A stretch of DNA of 64,000 nt from NCBI GenBank assembly GCA_026168455.1, contig CM047429.1:10270643-10334642 (forward strand), written 5' to 3'. This document shows, one piece after another, positions 19,655 through 30,177 of the stretch (its first letter is position 1; each line of letters starts with the position of its first letter). A model generated the notes under the pieces. The model worked only from the letters and a program-made list of their open reading frames with translations. It did no database searches and was not told the origin of the DNA. The position numbers and the translations under genes are program-made. The stretch comes from Theocolax elegans (Eukaryota > Arthropoda > Insecta > Hymenoptera > Cerocephalidae).

Positions 19655-19881
19655 TATTGTTTAACTGTTATAAATGTTTTTATGCTCTCCATTGCGTTTA
19701 TTGGCTTGAGAACAACTGGCTCTCAGTATTAGCGTACTATGTGTAGTGAGGAGGTTGGGCGACTCGCGTTAAGTTTCGGAGCGATCCGGGGAATCCCGGC
19801 AGTATTAAGATTGACGGGGCGTGCCACTTCTCCGCGGCGCATGTTCGCCTAATACGCGGGAGCTCTCGACTCGACTTAGCC
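19655..19881. other. Penelope 3' UTR between the ORF and trailing pseudo-LTR
   Basis: No gene is seen. The segment becomes GC-rich after about 19740 (for example GAGCGATCCGGGGAATCCCGG) and runs into the second pseudo-LTR at 19882. In Penelope elements such sequence may belong to the promoter or ribozyme-containing region of a tandem partner. Confidence 0.5.
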
Positions 19882-20549
19882 TCGTAATACAAAATGTTCC
19901 CCTCTTTCGTTGGTTGGATTTATTGATGTATGGGGCGTATATACGTATGTATATATGTATGTTGTGTATATGTACATGTATGTATATGTGTGTGTATGTA
20001 TGTGTATACTGTAAAATGTATTGATGGAAGGTTGGGCACGAGTCTGGAGACTTTATGAAGTTTAATTGTGACTTAGGACTCCCTTCGGGGAGGTCCTATG
20101 TATATAGATATATATATATATTTTTAAACAATGTGTTCTGGAGACGACAGCGTGGGTGGTGAAAATTAGCAAAAAGGTTTTTAAATTGTATTCTTTTTAA
20201 TGGTATTACTGAAAATTATTGTTTTTAAATCGAGAATTAAACGTGATGCGTTGAATTTTTATAGAATGTATATGTAATAATGAAGAGTGGCTTTTGCGAG
20301 ATTTACACGAGTGATATGTGGTTGTTTTGAGTTTTGTTAGAATTTGGTGAGTTATGATTTGTTTTGTGACATCGATGTAAATATTTCACTATTGGGTTTA
20401 ATCTATATATTTTGTAAATTATTAATTAATTTTTTTTAGCCTTGAAAAGGGACGGCGTAAAAACGTCCGAAACGTCGGCATATTTTTGTAACTTAAATAA
20501 ACATCTGTAAACACCATTGGTTCGTGACGATCAATAAAGGACACTTTTT
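19882..20549 (+). repeat. Penelope pseudo-LTR, downstream copy
   Basis: Direct repeat of 15879-16550, with the same start TCGTAATAC, the same hammerhead-like stem (about 20448-20478) and the same end. It is followed directly by the second copy of the target duplication. Confidence 0.8.
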
Positions 20550-21081
20550 AATAGAAAGTATTGAAATCAAAACACCTTCCAAGAAGGTGTCAATATTCGC
20601 AAGTATTTTATTCCAATCACACTTTTTAAATTGCAATCTATTAAATAAATATCTTTAATTCTTTTTCCCATATTTTTTCTATTTATGCAATAGGTTAAAA
20701 ATTTTTATTTAAAAGTAATTACGTAACTCATAACTTATATGCACTTATAAAGTTTCTTAAGTGTGTTCCTTTTGACGAATAAAAATTTGGAACAAAAGGG
20801 TCAGTAATAAAAACCAACTAGAAATTAAAGACTCATCATTTTCTACCTATTGTTATTTTAATTGGACATGTTATATATTTTTCCATATATATTTTTCAAT
20901 AAGTAGTTTTTGCAATAGAAAGTATTGAAATCAAAGCGGTATAATCGACAAGTATTTTTTACCATACCATAAATTTGTATTTCAATTAAACATTTTTATT
21001 TTTATGTGTTACATAAACTCCGCAAAAAAGTTTCTACAATTGAAAGTACTGAAATCAAAATGGAATCGCCAAGTACTGTAT

Positions 21082-21252
21082 CTACGCATCAATGTCTGGG
21101 ATGAAATTAAAAAATTTTTCGTCGTTTAAATTTGTTGAAACATCTCTAACTTGTTTCAGGGAGTTCACATTTGAACCGTGATGATTATTTGTCAAATCCT
21201 CATTATTGCCAAGAAATATATTTATTATGTCAAAATCTTCATCCATTTTCAT
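21082..21252 (-). CDS. 56-aa acidic ORF in left foldback arm
   Basis: The frame starts MKMDEDFDIINIFLGNN and ends PDIDA. The same frame is present in the opposite arm at 21785-21955 with only a few changes. Acidic, Asn-rich, no domain recognised. It may be the first exon of a lost transposase or simply conserved because the arms are homogenised. Confidence 0.3.
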   Translation of the reverse strand: MKMDEDFDIINIFLGNNEDLTNNHHGSNVNSLKQVRDVSTNLNDEKFFNFIPDIDA

Positions 21253-21350
21253 AGTTGGAGAAATAAGTAAACAATTTTATAATATATTTATTTACATAAA
21301 ATTAACTGCTTCAAAACTAATAAAACAGAAATTTATTTATCTCATTTTAT

Positions 21351-21689
21351 TGCTTTTAAATAAAATAATACTTGCACCACACGTTGATTTGGGTTCTTAT
21401 TTAAGAATGTCACAATGCATAGTGCATATATTTATCATATGTATCAAGGGCTTTTATAAATACTTTACTCTTTAGAGGACCTGTAATAGCTTAAGGCGAA
21501 AAAAAATCAATTTTTTTATATAAATCAATAAATAGATACACATTTATAGAATAATGCGATTGCCAAATTTTCAGAACACCGGCCCTCTAAAGGTCAAGGT
21601 ATAAGATAAGATGTAAAATTTGTATAAATCACTTGTAATGATTCCCATGAGGTCTGTACATAGATACAGGCATTAATAAATTAATAATA
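21351..21689. other. Spacer between the foldback arms
   Basis: About 340 bases of AT-rich sequence without a clear gene. It is the only part of the foldback element not mirrored in the other arm. Confidence 0.5.
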
Positions 21690-21784
21690 AAATGAGATAA
21701 ATAAATTTCTGTTTTATTAGTTTTGAAGCAGTTAATTTTATGTAAATAAATATATTATAAAATTGTTTACTTATTTCTCCAACT

Positions 21785-21955
21785 ATGAAAATGGATGAAG
21801 ATATTGACATAATAAATATATTTCTTGGCAATAATGAGGATTTGACAAATAATCATCACGGTTCAAATGTGAACTCCCTGAAACAAGTTAGAGATGTTTC
21901 AACAAATTTAAACGACGAAAAATTTTTTAATTTCTTCCCAGACATTGATGCGTAG
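21785..21955 (+). CDS. 56-aa acidic ORF in right foldback arm
   Basis: Mirror copy of the frame at 21082-21252, starting MKMDEDIDIINIFLGNN. Function unknown. The start codon, length and stop are the same in both arms. Confidence 0.3.
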   Translation: MKMDEDIDIINIFLGNNEDLTNNHHGSNVNSLKQVRDVSTNLNDEKFFNFFPDIDA

Positions 21956-23195
21956 ATACAATACTTGGCGATTCCATTTTGATTTCAGTACTTTCAATTG
22001 TAGAAACTTTTTTGCGGAGTTTATGTAACACATAAAAATAAAAATGTTTAATTGAAATACAAATTTATGGTATGGTAAAAAATACTTGTCGATTATACCG
22101 CTTTGATTTCAATACTTTCTATTGCAAAAACTACTTATTGAAAAATATATATGGAAAAATATATAACATGTCCAATTAAAATAACAATAGGTAGAAAATG
22201 ATGAGTCTTTAATTTCTAGTTGGTTTTTATTACTGACCCTTTTGTTCCAAATTTTTATTCGTCAAAAGGAACACACTTAAGAAACTTTATAAGTGCATAT
22301 AAGTTATGAGTTACGTAATTACTTTTAAATAAAAATTTTTAACCTATTGCATAAATAGAAAAAATATGGGAAAAAGAATTAAAGATATTTATTTAATAGA
22401 TTGCAATTTAAAAAGTGTGATTGGAATAAAATACTTGCGAATATTGACACCTTCTTGGAAGGTGTTTTGATTTCAATACTTTCTATTGCAGAAATTTCTT
22501 TTATCGGATATTTACTTAGTTAATTCTTAATAAAAAAAAATTAAGCTATTGTGTAAGTAAAAAAAAGAAGGGAATAAGAATTAAAGATAACTTTTGTTCC
22601 AAATTTTTTTTTATTCGTCAAAAGGAACACACTTAAGAAACTTTATAAGTGCATATAAGTTATAAGTTACGTAATTACTTTTAAATAAAAAATTTTTATA
22701 TATGTCTACTCAAAAATGTATTACATTGATTTACAATCGTTTTTCCAGTTATTTTTACAGCTGTATATTTTTGACATAACTGAACAAATACGTGTATATA
22801 GCCGTATAAATACATTAAGAAGCACGAATGAGTTATTCAACTAAAAATCCCTGTTAAAATACAGCTTTAAATACACCTATAAATAATTAAAATATATATA
22901 AAAATATAATTCATCGAATGGGGCACTTTTTTAATAATAATATAGCTTTAAATTGCGTTTAAAATCGATCAAAGGTTAATTGTATGTTAATCTAAATAAA
23001 AAAACATTTGTAAAATTAAAAAATCCATTTAATATTACATGATTTACACCTGTAAATCCATTTAATATTACATGGATTTACACCTGTAAATCCAGTTAAT
23101 AAATCCAGGCAAATCCACTCCAATACAGCTGTATTATTACATGGATTTACACCTGTATTTCCAGTTATTTTTACAGCTGTATATTTTTGACAGGG

Positions 23196-23988
23196 GTAAT
23201 AAAACTTTCTTCTTAATTAAATTAATTTTTGTATTAGTTTTAAAGAATTATTTATAACATTTTAGCGGTATATAAATAAAAACCTGTTTCTTCCATTTCT
23301 CCCGTAATTCGTAATTTGCACCCTCTTTCAAAATTTGCGTTTTAATCCATAATTATATCCAATTTATTTTTCCCTTTAGTTACAGAGCCCATATATTTAT
23401 TTTAATTATTATAAACAAAGGCATACCTTAAATAACCTTTTGTTTCTAATAAATACATACTTGTTTATTTAAAATATTGTTTTATATAAATATGCGTAAT
23501 CTACTTACTTATATATCCATACAATTTTTAAATTTGATTTGAATAATATTTAAATTAAATACTACTAAAATAATAATTTTCGAAAAACTTTTGAAATGTA
23601 ATTCGTATTTTATATTGCCATTGTTAAAATTTGAATTTTCTTTTGCCATTACTGTTTATAATAGAATTATCTTAAAAATGCAATAGTTAATGTATTTAAT
23701 TTTTAATTTATTGTATATTTCACATATAGATATTTGGAAAAGTGTATGTTATACTTGATTAATATTTATTTTATCTTCGAAAAATTGTGCATATTTTTAA
23801 AAACATTACATTAAATTTTAGGTCCGTTTTTATTTTATGAGTTTTATCAGGAATAAGTAAACTAATACACATTCTTTCAAGTTATATTCACAACTTTTTT
23901 TTGCGCACGGAAAAAATACATATATTATCTATTCTTGAAAAAACAAATAACACGTACACACACACGCACACACAGACACACACACACA
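23196..23988. repeat. Dispersed AT-rich repeat, right piece, ending in CA microsatellite
   Basis: This continues the repeat broken at 15154 and matches 49083-49860 closely. It ends TATTCTTGAAAAAACAAATAA (last 20 before the run: ATTCTTGAAAAAACAAATAA) followed by a (CA)n microsatellite at about 23955-23988. No gene is seen. Confidence 0.65.
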
Positions 23989-24451
23989 CTTCTGGGTTAG
24001 AATTTCTAATTTCAATGTAAATGTTATATAAAATACATGCCAATATTCAACTTAAAAAAAGTGTAAGTGCGCTACAATTGATTTTTTATCCAAAAGTTTG
24101 AAAGAAAGCTTGGAGCAATACCTTTCAAATAGTCTGTACCATTTTTATGGTCTTCAGTTCTGTAAAAAGTTATGATAATGTAAAGAAAGAGAAAAAATTC
24201 ACAATAAACGACATGATAATTCCCATTCAAATTTAAAAAAAAATTTCGTGTTTTTTAAATTATCATAACTTTTTACAGAACTGAAGGCCATAAAAATGCT
24301 ACAGACTATTTGAAAGGTATTGCTCCAAGCTTCCTTTTAGGCTTTTGTATAAAAAAATCAATTGTGGCGGCCTTGCACTTTTTTCAAGTTGAATATTGAC
24401 ATGTAGTTTATATAACATTCACTTTGAAATTATAAATTCTAACCCAGAAGA
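23989..24451. mobile_element. Palindromic foldback MITE, ~463 bp
   Basis: The left end CTTCTGGGTTAGAATTTCTA and the right end ...TAGAATTT-type complement (TTCTAACCCAGAAG) begin two arms of about 190 bases that are nearly perfect reverse complements, including CAAATAGTCTGTA and TTCAGTTCTGTAAAAAG. The central spacer is about 80 bases. It sits directly in the CA microsatellite at the end of the dispersed repeat. No coding capacity. Confidence 0.75.
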
Positions 24452-24712
24452 ATAAATTCCAGACACAATTAGCAACGAATGTTACATATAATGTTCTATA
24501 GTAAAAATTGATAGATTTTGAGTTAAATAGTGGTAAACCCAGCTGGTATTGAAAAAAACTTGGAAAAATCCACTTTTTGAGGTTAGAATAACCAAAATAA
24601 GATTTCAGTACCTAAAAATTTTTTTCTTTATTCTGAAAAACATTTGGAATGTGTACCCGAAATTTTATTCATTGTAAAATTTTGATCGGACCACTTCACG
24701 TGGAATACCCCA
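24452..24712. repeat. Diverged MITE remnant ending ACTTCACGTGGAATACCCC
   Basis: The right end resembles the inverse of the GGGCTATTTCACGTCAAG terminus, and inside is TTGATAGATTTTGAGTTAAATAG, similar to that MITE family's interior. It is followed by TA repeats. Probably a distant member of the same family. Confidence 0.4.
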
Positions 24713-25495
24713 TATATATATATGTATAAATATTTATGTATTTACGTATGTACTATGGACTCACTACATATATATATGTATGCCCATATAAGGGGAGTGA
24801 AAAATTTTTCTACACAGCGGCATATATTAGAACCCTGAAATCTTATACCGAACGGCGGCAAACTATTATATCGCCTTAAAAATTAAACAGTTTCACACAA
24901 CACCTTGGAGGTATTGCTATAGTCCTTTGGTTTTATACCAAAAATTTAATTTTTTTTTAATACGATTATTATTTATAAATAAAAGTTTTTACCAAACATT
25001 AGTGTAATGAAATCAGAATAAAAATAATAAAAATAATAGAGACATATTAAATGTTAACTGTAAATTTTAAACTATATGAATTCTTATAAAGCTTAAATTT
25101 TATTTTAATAATTATAAATGTTAATAAAAAATTAAATTACCAAAAATAGTAAAGTGCATGTACTTACTAAATTGTAGTATTTTAGTTAACAACTTATTAA
25201 AATTTTGGATTATTTTAAACCGTTATAAATAGAAATTCACCTTCTAAAATTAATTTATTTAATGACGAACGATCATCGCCAAAAGTTCTATGTCATTAAT
25301 ATTTTGTACTTTAAGAGTAATAAAACTTTCTTCTTAAATAAATAAATTTTTGTATTAATTTTGTCACTGTTAAATTTTGAATTTTCTTTTTCCATTACTA
25401 TTTATAATAGAATTATCTTAAAAATGCAATAATTAATGCATTTAATTTTTAACCCATTGTATATATCACATATGGATATTTGGAAAAGTGTATGT
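24713..25495. repeat. AT-rich region with a partial copy of the dispersed repeat
   Basis: Bases about 25138-25495 match the dispersed repeat (CCAAAAATAGTAAAGTGCAT onward, with deletions). The part before it is AT-rich and has no gene I can support. Confidence 0.5.
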
Positions 25496-25776
25496 TCACT
25501 CACACAGACACACACACACACACACACAAACACACGCACACGCGCACACGCACACGCACACGCACACGCACACGCACACGCACACTCACACACACACACA
25601 CACTTATATATATATGACATATATATATATAACATATATATATAACATATATATATACAACATATATATGACATATATATATATAACATATATATGACAT
25701 ATATATATAAAACATATATATATATGTTGAATTCTGAATTCTTAGACACGGCGGCGGCGGCGGCGGCGGCGGCGAA
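25496..25776. repeat. Compound microsatellite: (CA)n, (ATATATGACAT)n, (GGC)n
   Basis: A (CA)n / (CACACG)n tract (25500-25600) is followed by irregular TATATATGACATATA repeats (25603-25728) and a (GGC)9-type run (25748-25775). Apparent reading frames here are low-complexity artefacts. Confidence 0.85.
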
Positions 25777-26739
25777 ATATTTATATATTATAGAGAGATA
25801 TATATATATATATATATCTCAATGTAGTTATTATAACTAATCTCAATCAATGATCAAAGAAATGACTGCTCAAATAATACTTTCTCAAAATATATCTCCT
25901 CACAATCACTATCAATACTAGACACTCTGAAAATATCACTGCTCTCTATCACTAAGGATGCTAAACTCCCTTCTTTTCCGGAAACTACCCTCCGTAACCA
26001 AAAATTTAAACACTCTATCTTTTTCTCACTTGTTGTCCCATTTCCTTATACCTCTCGTGTCACCTGCGGGAGGTAAGTCATTATTTGACTGATCTCCATG
26101 TAATTACATGTCACAGGTGCCCCCCCCCCCCCGCTACCGTATAGTCCTTACTAATATCAAATATGACAACTCATTTGCATAAGTTATCATTCTCCCAACT
26201 ATTACAGTAAATATACGTGTATTACGGAATTACTGTCATAATACTATTTTATACAGTAATTCTATACACGACACATCGTCCTTACTATAAAATATTTAGT
26301 GAAATCACCAAAATCTCATTGGCCCGAGATTTGAATCTCTTATTTACTTCTATATATTATACATGTATAATGTATATACCCGATCGATCCCCACTACACG
26401 TGTTCCAAAACTCCGTACGTATCGATACATAAATCCCTACGTCGATAAAAGCGCGGACCTCCTAGTTACTATGCGCGCGCTTGAATATCGATCGATTCAA
26501 GATGGACGCAACTGAGTTCGAACCGGCACGAAAACAACGTGCTACGCGACCGGTTCACCGCGTGCACGCGATACCCACTGACGGGGACGGCGATAAACCG
26601 TTCCGCGGGTGTAGTGCGCGTGTGTAATGTGTGTGCGCGTACGTATACTCGCCGTGCGCGAGGACGAATAACGGTTGCCCCCCACCAACGCACTACAAGG
26701 GTCTTCCCGCACGATCACGAAGGTAATGTTTATATCATT
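25777..26739. other. Region before Gypsy element 1, no gene seen
   Basis: No credible coding sequence. It contains a poly-C tract (26119-26132) directly after TGTCACAGGTG, and a CpG-rich part (about 26400-26720). Its last bases ...TATATCATT form the left flank of Gypsy element 1 and carry one copy of the CATT target duplication. Bases here may continue the sequence at 39493 that the insertion interrupted. Confidence 0.4.
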
Positions 26740-27427
26740 TGTGACGTGGTATTCGCGAACCCGATTAAAATTAATTAATTTACGTAATTAAGTTAACCGT
26801 TGGGCCGCGTTGCCCAATACCGCGCACACAATTATTTATTTATTCATCCGAACTGCGGGCTGTCGCCAGGAACGCGAGTTCGCTGAGACGATCGGTGCGG
26901 AGGATTCGGGCAATCCTCCTTGCCTCGACACGATCACTTTAAATTAATAGAGGATGTCGGCGGAAGCGGGGAGAAATAATAATTACACTCACTCTATTAA
27001 AATAATAAGAATAAAAGAACATTTATTTTAATATATTAACAATTGGCCATCCAGGCCGTGTGCCGCGACAATAGTCTTTCGCGCGGGCGGAAGTATCGGG
27101 AGCCAACCGGATCGAGATCCTCGCCTGCGGTTGACTCTTCCGATCTCCGCTATTCGGGTACCGGCGTACCCGAATACACTCCCGATGTACACACTCTCAT
27201 ACACTCGGGGAAAGGGGGGAACGCACGGTAATATAAGCACAACTTACCGGGGTGCGCCCCGTGGATGGCCCAGCCGATCCGTGTCCCTTTGTCCTCCTGG
27301 GCAACGGAGGACGACGTCGGCTGCGGTGTCCAAAAGGCGGCCCTGTACCGCGGCGAGTGTCCCGCGAACCGCGTCCACACTCACACACTGACTTCCCGTC
27401 CTTTTGTGTACACCAGATATCACTCGC
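26740..27427 (-). repeat. Truncated LTR copy of Gypsy element 1
   Basis: Matches 28728-29415 from TGTGACGTGGTATTCGCG to CAGATATCACTCGC, then breaks off. A 13-base filler (27428-27440) joins it to leader sequence. On the - strand this is the 3' part of an LTR, missing about the first 350 bases. Confidence 0.8.
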
Positions 27428-27440
27428 ACTCAAAAGACAT

Positions 27441-28518
27441 TTCTCACACTCAAAAATTTACAAAAATATATTACAAGTATCGTGAACAGTAATACTCAAT
27501 AAATACCAAATATTAGATCAAGTAATTACTGTCAGATAATTGTAATAAAGAAATAATTTTAATTATTTTACTCACACACGAGCTTAAATAATCAATATTA
27601 CAACTATTGTAACTTTGCGGCTGATTCACACAAAGTTACTTAATGTTAATTATTTAACTTGCAAACAAGTCTAAATAATTAACAATAGTTGTAAAGTATA
27701 TTTTATTCACACACAAATAAAATGATATAACATATATTATAAATATAAATAGTAATAAATAATATATACAATTACTAAATTATAATTACATATAATATAT
27801 GTCAGGGAGGGGAGAAAGCAACAAAATTTTCGCTCTCGAACTCCAATAACAACAATTGAATTGCCGCGTCCCGTATATAAAGATAAATTAAATATTCAAA
27901 ATTTTCTTTAAAAGGGAGGGGGTGGGGCAACTACCTCTCCCGAAAGGATCTAATTTTAAAATACTCTCACACAAAAAAAAATATAAATTAGATCCCGCGC
28001 GGGAACGAATTTATTTTATTATTGCAAAAATAAAAATAATTCGCCGCAGTGGTTTCTCTCGACGAAACCAGCTGCGAAGACTTTAAACACGCGAAGGGGC
28101 TAGGCGATCGCGCTATCTCTCTCACTCACACACCTATAGCCCGCCTAGCACCTAACTCCGATTCCCCGCGACTAGGGATTCTCTCTCTCACTCCCACTCG
28201 CGGGCGCAATCGGAGAGAGCCGATGATGATCGGCTCTCGCAAAGTCTTTCCCGTTCGCTATTCGGGGGGGATTCTCGCTGCCCGCGATCCGCGGCGCAAG
28301 CTACTCTCTCCCTACTTTGCCGCTCCCATACAAGCTAGGCAAAGTTCTCCCGTCAAGCTTGCGATCGAGAGAGACCGATCTCGGTGAGATCGGGCGCTTC
28401 CGGCTAAACACGGTCGCGCGCGAACTCTCTCTCGATATACCGGTGTATACCTCTCCTCGGATACCCGAGCAAGAGGGGGAATACTCCGGTATAGAGACGC
28501 GTCTCACACGCCGTCTCT

Positions 28519-28562
<44 letters not shown>

Positions 28563-28727
28563 AACTCGAAATACACTCTCTCTCTCTCTCTCTCTCTCTC
28601 TCAAAACTCAACCCGCTCACGTTTCGCCGCGACACTGCTCGCGCGCGAAAGATGGCCGACAATTATTCTTTAATTTAAATTTAACATCGGTGAGGACGAA
28701 ACCGAACGTCCTGTCACGGTCGCCATT
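27441..28727 (-). repeat. Duplicate of the Gypsy element 1 leader
   Basis: Corresponds base for base to 37163-38449. It includes one hairpin unit (27598-27694), a (TC)n tract (28517-28603) and the tRNA-Arg primer site next to the middle LTR. Reading frames within it are not conserved genes. Confidence 0.8.
28709..28725 (-). other. Primer binding site, tRNA-Arg type (middle LTR)
   Basis: On the - strand TGGCGACCGTGACAGGA lies two bases after the LTR end. Its complement ends GTCACGGTCGCCA, matching the 3' end I recall for insect tRNA-Arg(UCG) plus CCA. Confidence 0.6.
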
Positions 28728-29766
28728 TGTGACGTGGTATTCGCGAACCCGATTAAAATTAATTAATTTACGTAATTAAGTTAACCGTTGGGCCGCGTTG
28801 CCCAATACCGCGCACACAATTATTTATTTATTCATCCGAACTGCGGGCTGTCGCCAGGAACGCGAGTTCGCTGAGACGATCGGTGCGGAGGATTCGGGCA
28901 ATCCTCCTTGCCTCGACACGATCACTTTAAATTAATAGAGGATGTCGGCGGAAGCGGGGAGAAATAATAATTACACTCACTCTATTAAAATAATAAGAAT
29001 AAAAGAACATTTATTTTAATATATTAACAATTGGCCATCCAGGCCGTGTGCCGCGACAATAGTCTTTCGCGCGGGCGGAAGTATCGGGAGCCAACCGGAT
29101 CGAGATCCTCGCCTGCGGTTGACTCTTCCGATCTCCGCTATTCGGGTACCGGCGTACCCGAATACACTCCCGATGTACACACTCTCATACACTCGGGGAA
29201 AGGGGGGAACGCACGGTAATATAAGCACAACTTACCGGGGTGCGCCCCGTGGATGGCCCAGCCGATCCGTGTCCCTTTGTCCTCCTGGGCAACGGAGGAC
29301 GACGTCGGCTGCGGTGTCCAAAAGGCGGCCCTGTACCGCGGCGAGTGTCCCGCGAACCGCGTCCACACTCACACACTGACTTCCCGTCCTTTTGTGTACA
29401 CCAGATATCACTCGCGGCTCACCTCGCGATGATAACCCGGAACTCGACGGCTCTGCGCCTCACGCGCCTTTTCTCAGCCGGAAAACTCTCGATCGGTCCG
29501 GTTATAGTTTGTCCGCCTCGAGCGGCGGATCGGGACATACTAATTAGGCAATCGCCTAATTTTCGAAAAAGGGATGAGAGTGGGGAACACACACACACTC
29601 TCGCGCTCTCATCCCTACGTACTATTGCGCGCGTAATTGTATACTTGATCGACGTAAACAAATGTCGTCGGTTGGCCTTGACATACGAAAGGCTCCGACG
29701 ACTTACAATTCGACAATTTAAATACTCTATTCGTCGTGAATAGATTGTGTGACGATTTCCGTCACA
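28728..29766 (-). repeat. LTR of Gypsy element 1 (middle copy; 3' LTR of the gag-pol unit), 1039 bp
   Basis: The + strand sequence begins TGTGACG and ends CGTCACA, a perfect 7-base inverted end of the TG...CA type. The same 1039 bases recur at 38450-39488. On the - strand it directly follows a polypurine tract. Confidence 0.88.
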
Positions 29767-29780
29767 AAGCCCCCCCCTAG
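29767..29780 (-). other. Polypurine tract of Gypsy element 1
   Basis: The - strand reads TAGGGGGGGGCTT immediately before the LTR start TGTGACGG. This is where plus-strand DNA synthesis would be primed. Confidence 0.65.
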
Positions 29781-29983
29781 ACTCCACTTCCCTCGGGAAG
29801 GCCGAGTCGAAAGAAAGGCACAATCTATCCACGACTGCGCGCTGTACGCTTCTTTTCTTTTCTTCAATTGGAGGCTGCTTCAATGATTCTTCGTGCTTCG
29901 GATGATATTGACGTGGCATACAGTCACCAGGCCTAGCCTTCACTGACTGTTCTCACGTACGCCGATACGTTTTCCCTACCGCT

Positions 29984-30140
29984 TTACATGGCAACCCGAG
30001 GTGGTACATATCTCTTCACATCGGATATGTGTACCTCGGTCCGTTTCCGACCAGACTCTTCTAGTCTCAGAACTACTGGAGATAGTACTTCTTTAACATC
30101 AAAGGGTCTGTCATACTTTGGTGCCAGTTTAGCAGACATG
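29984..30140 (-). pseudogene. Integrase C-terminal remnant of Gypsy element 1
   Basis: The - strand encodes a short piece with KLAPKYDRPFDVKEVLS and HISDVKRYVPP before a stop at 29984-29986, which is the GPY/F-type end of Gypsy integrases. It follows the zinc-binding part of pol (ending at 30178) without the DDE core between, so about 300 codons are missing. Confidence 0.75.
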
Positions 30141-30177
30141 CCTTACGCACCTTAGGAAAGTGTACGGCCAATTTAAA

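Larger units (their letters stand above)
15879..20549 (+). mobile_element. Penelope-like element (PLE) with two pseudo-LTRs
   Basis: The element has a leading pseudo-LTR (15879-16550), an ORF block with RT and GIY-YIG endonuclease, and a trailing pseudo-LTR (19882-20549), which is the classic direct-repeat arrangement of Penelope elements. A 16-base target duplication AATAGAAAGTATTGAA flanks it (15863-15878 and 20550-20565), and joining the flanks restores the foldback arm seen intact at 21690-23195. The reverse transcriptase is split by a TTAA-flanked MITE. Confidence 0.88.
15155..23195. mobile_element. Large foldback (long terminal inverted repeat) element, split by a Penelope-like element
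   Basis: The ends are CCCTGTCAAAAATATACAGC (15155) and its reverse complement ending TGACAGGG (23195). The left arm is 15155-15878 plus 20566-21350, and the right arm is 21690-23195, about 1.5 kb each, with a spacer of about 340 bases. The continuous copy of the host repeat at 49080 shows the site; only GT is duplicated at the borders. The terminal part of each arm has further short internal repeats (GTAAATCCATGTAAT). Each arm carries the same 56-codon frame. No transposase is recognised. Family unknown; a nonautonomous DNA transposon is my reading. Confidence 0.75.

Noticed and set aside
19821..20024. A 67-codon frame in the Penelope trailing pseudo-LTR
   Set aside because: Crosses the boundary of UTR and pseudo-LTR and ends in a TATG-repeat translation; not conserved in the upstream pseudo-LTR.
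25402..25749. Frames of 60-115 codons with poly(Tyr-Ile), His-Thr or Cys-Val repeats
   Set aside because: They are translations of the CA and TA microsatellites in several frames; no conserved protein.
26100..26140. An LTR end plus polypurine tract at TGTCACAGGTG followed by poly-C
   Set aside because: No pol sequence lies on the expected side and no second LTR copy was found; the poly-C run alone is weak evidence.
28301..28673. Arg-Glu and Ser-Leu repeat proteins over the Gypsy leader (also at 38023-38395 and 42572-42912)
   Set aside because: Produced by (TC)n tracts in both strands; they lie in leader or LTR sequence.
29240..29943. 167- and 174-codon frames over the LTR of Gypsy element 1
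   Set aside because: They fall within the LTR and its flank on both strands, recur only because the LTR is duplicated, and resemble no protein family.
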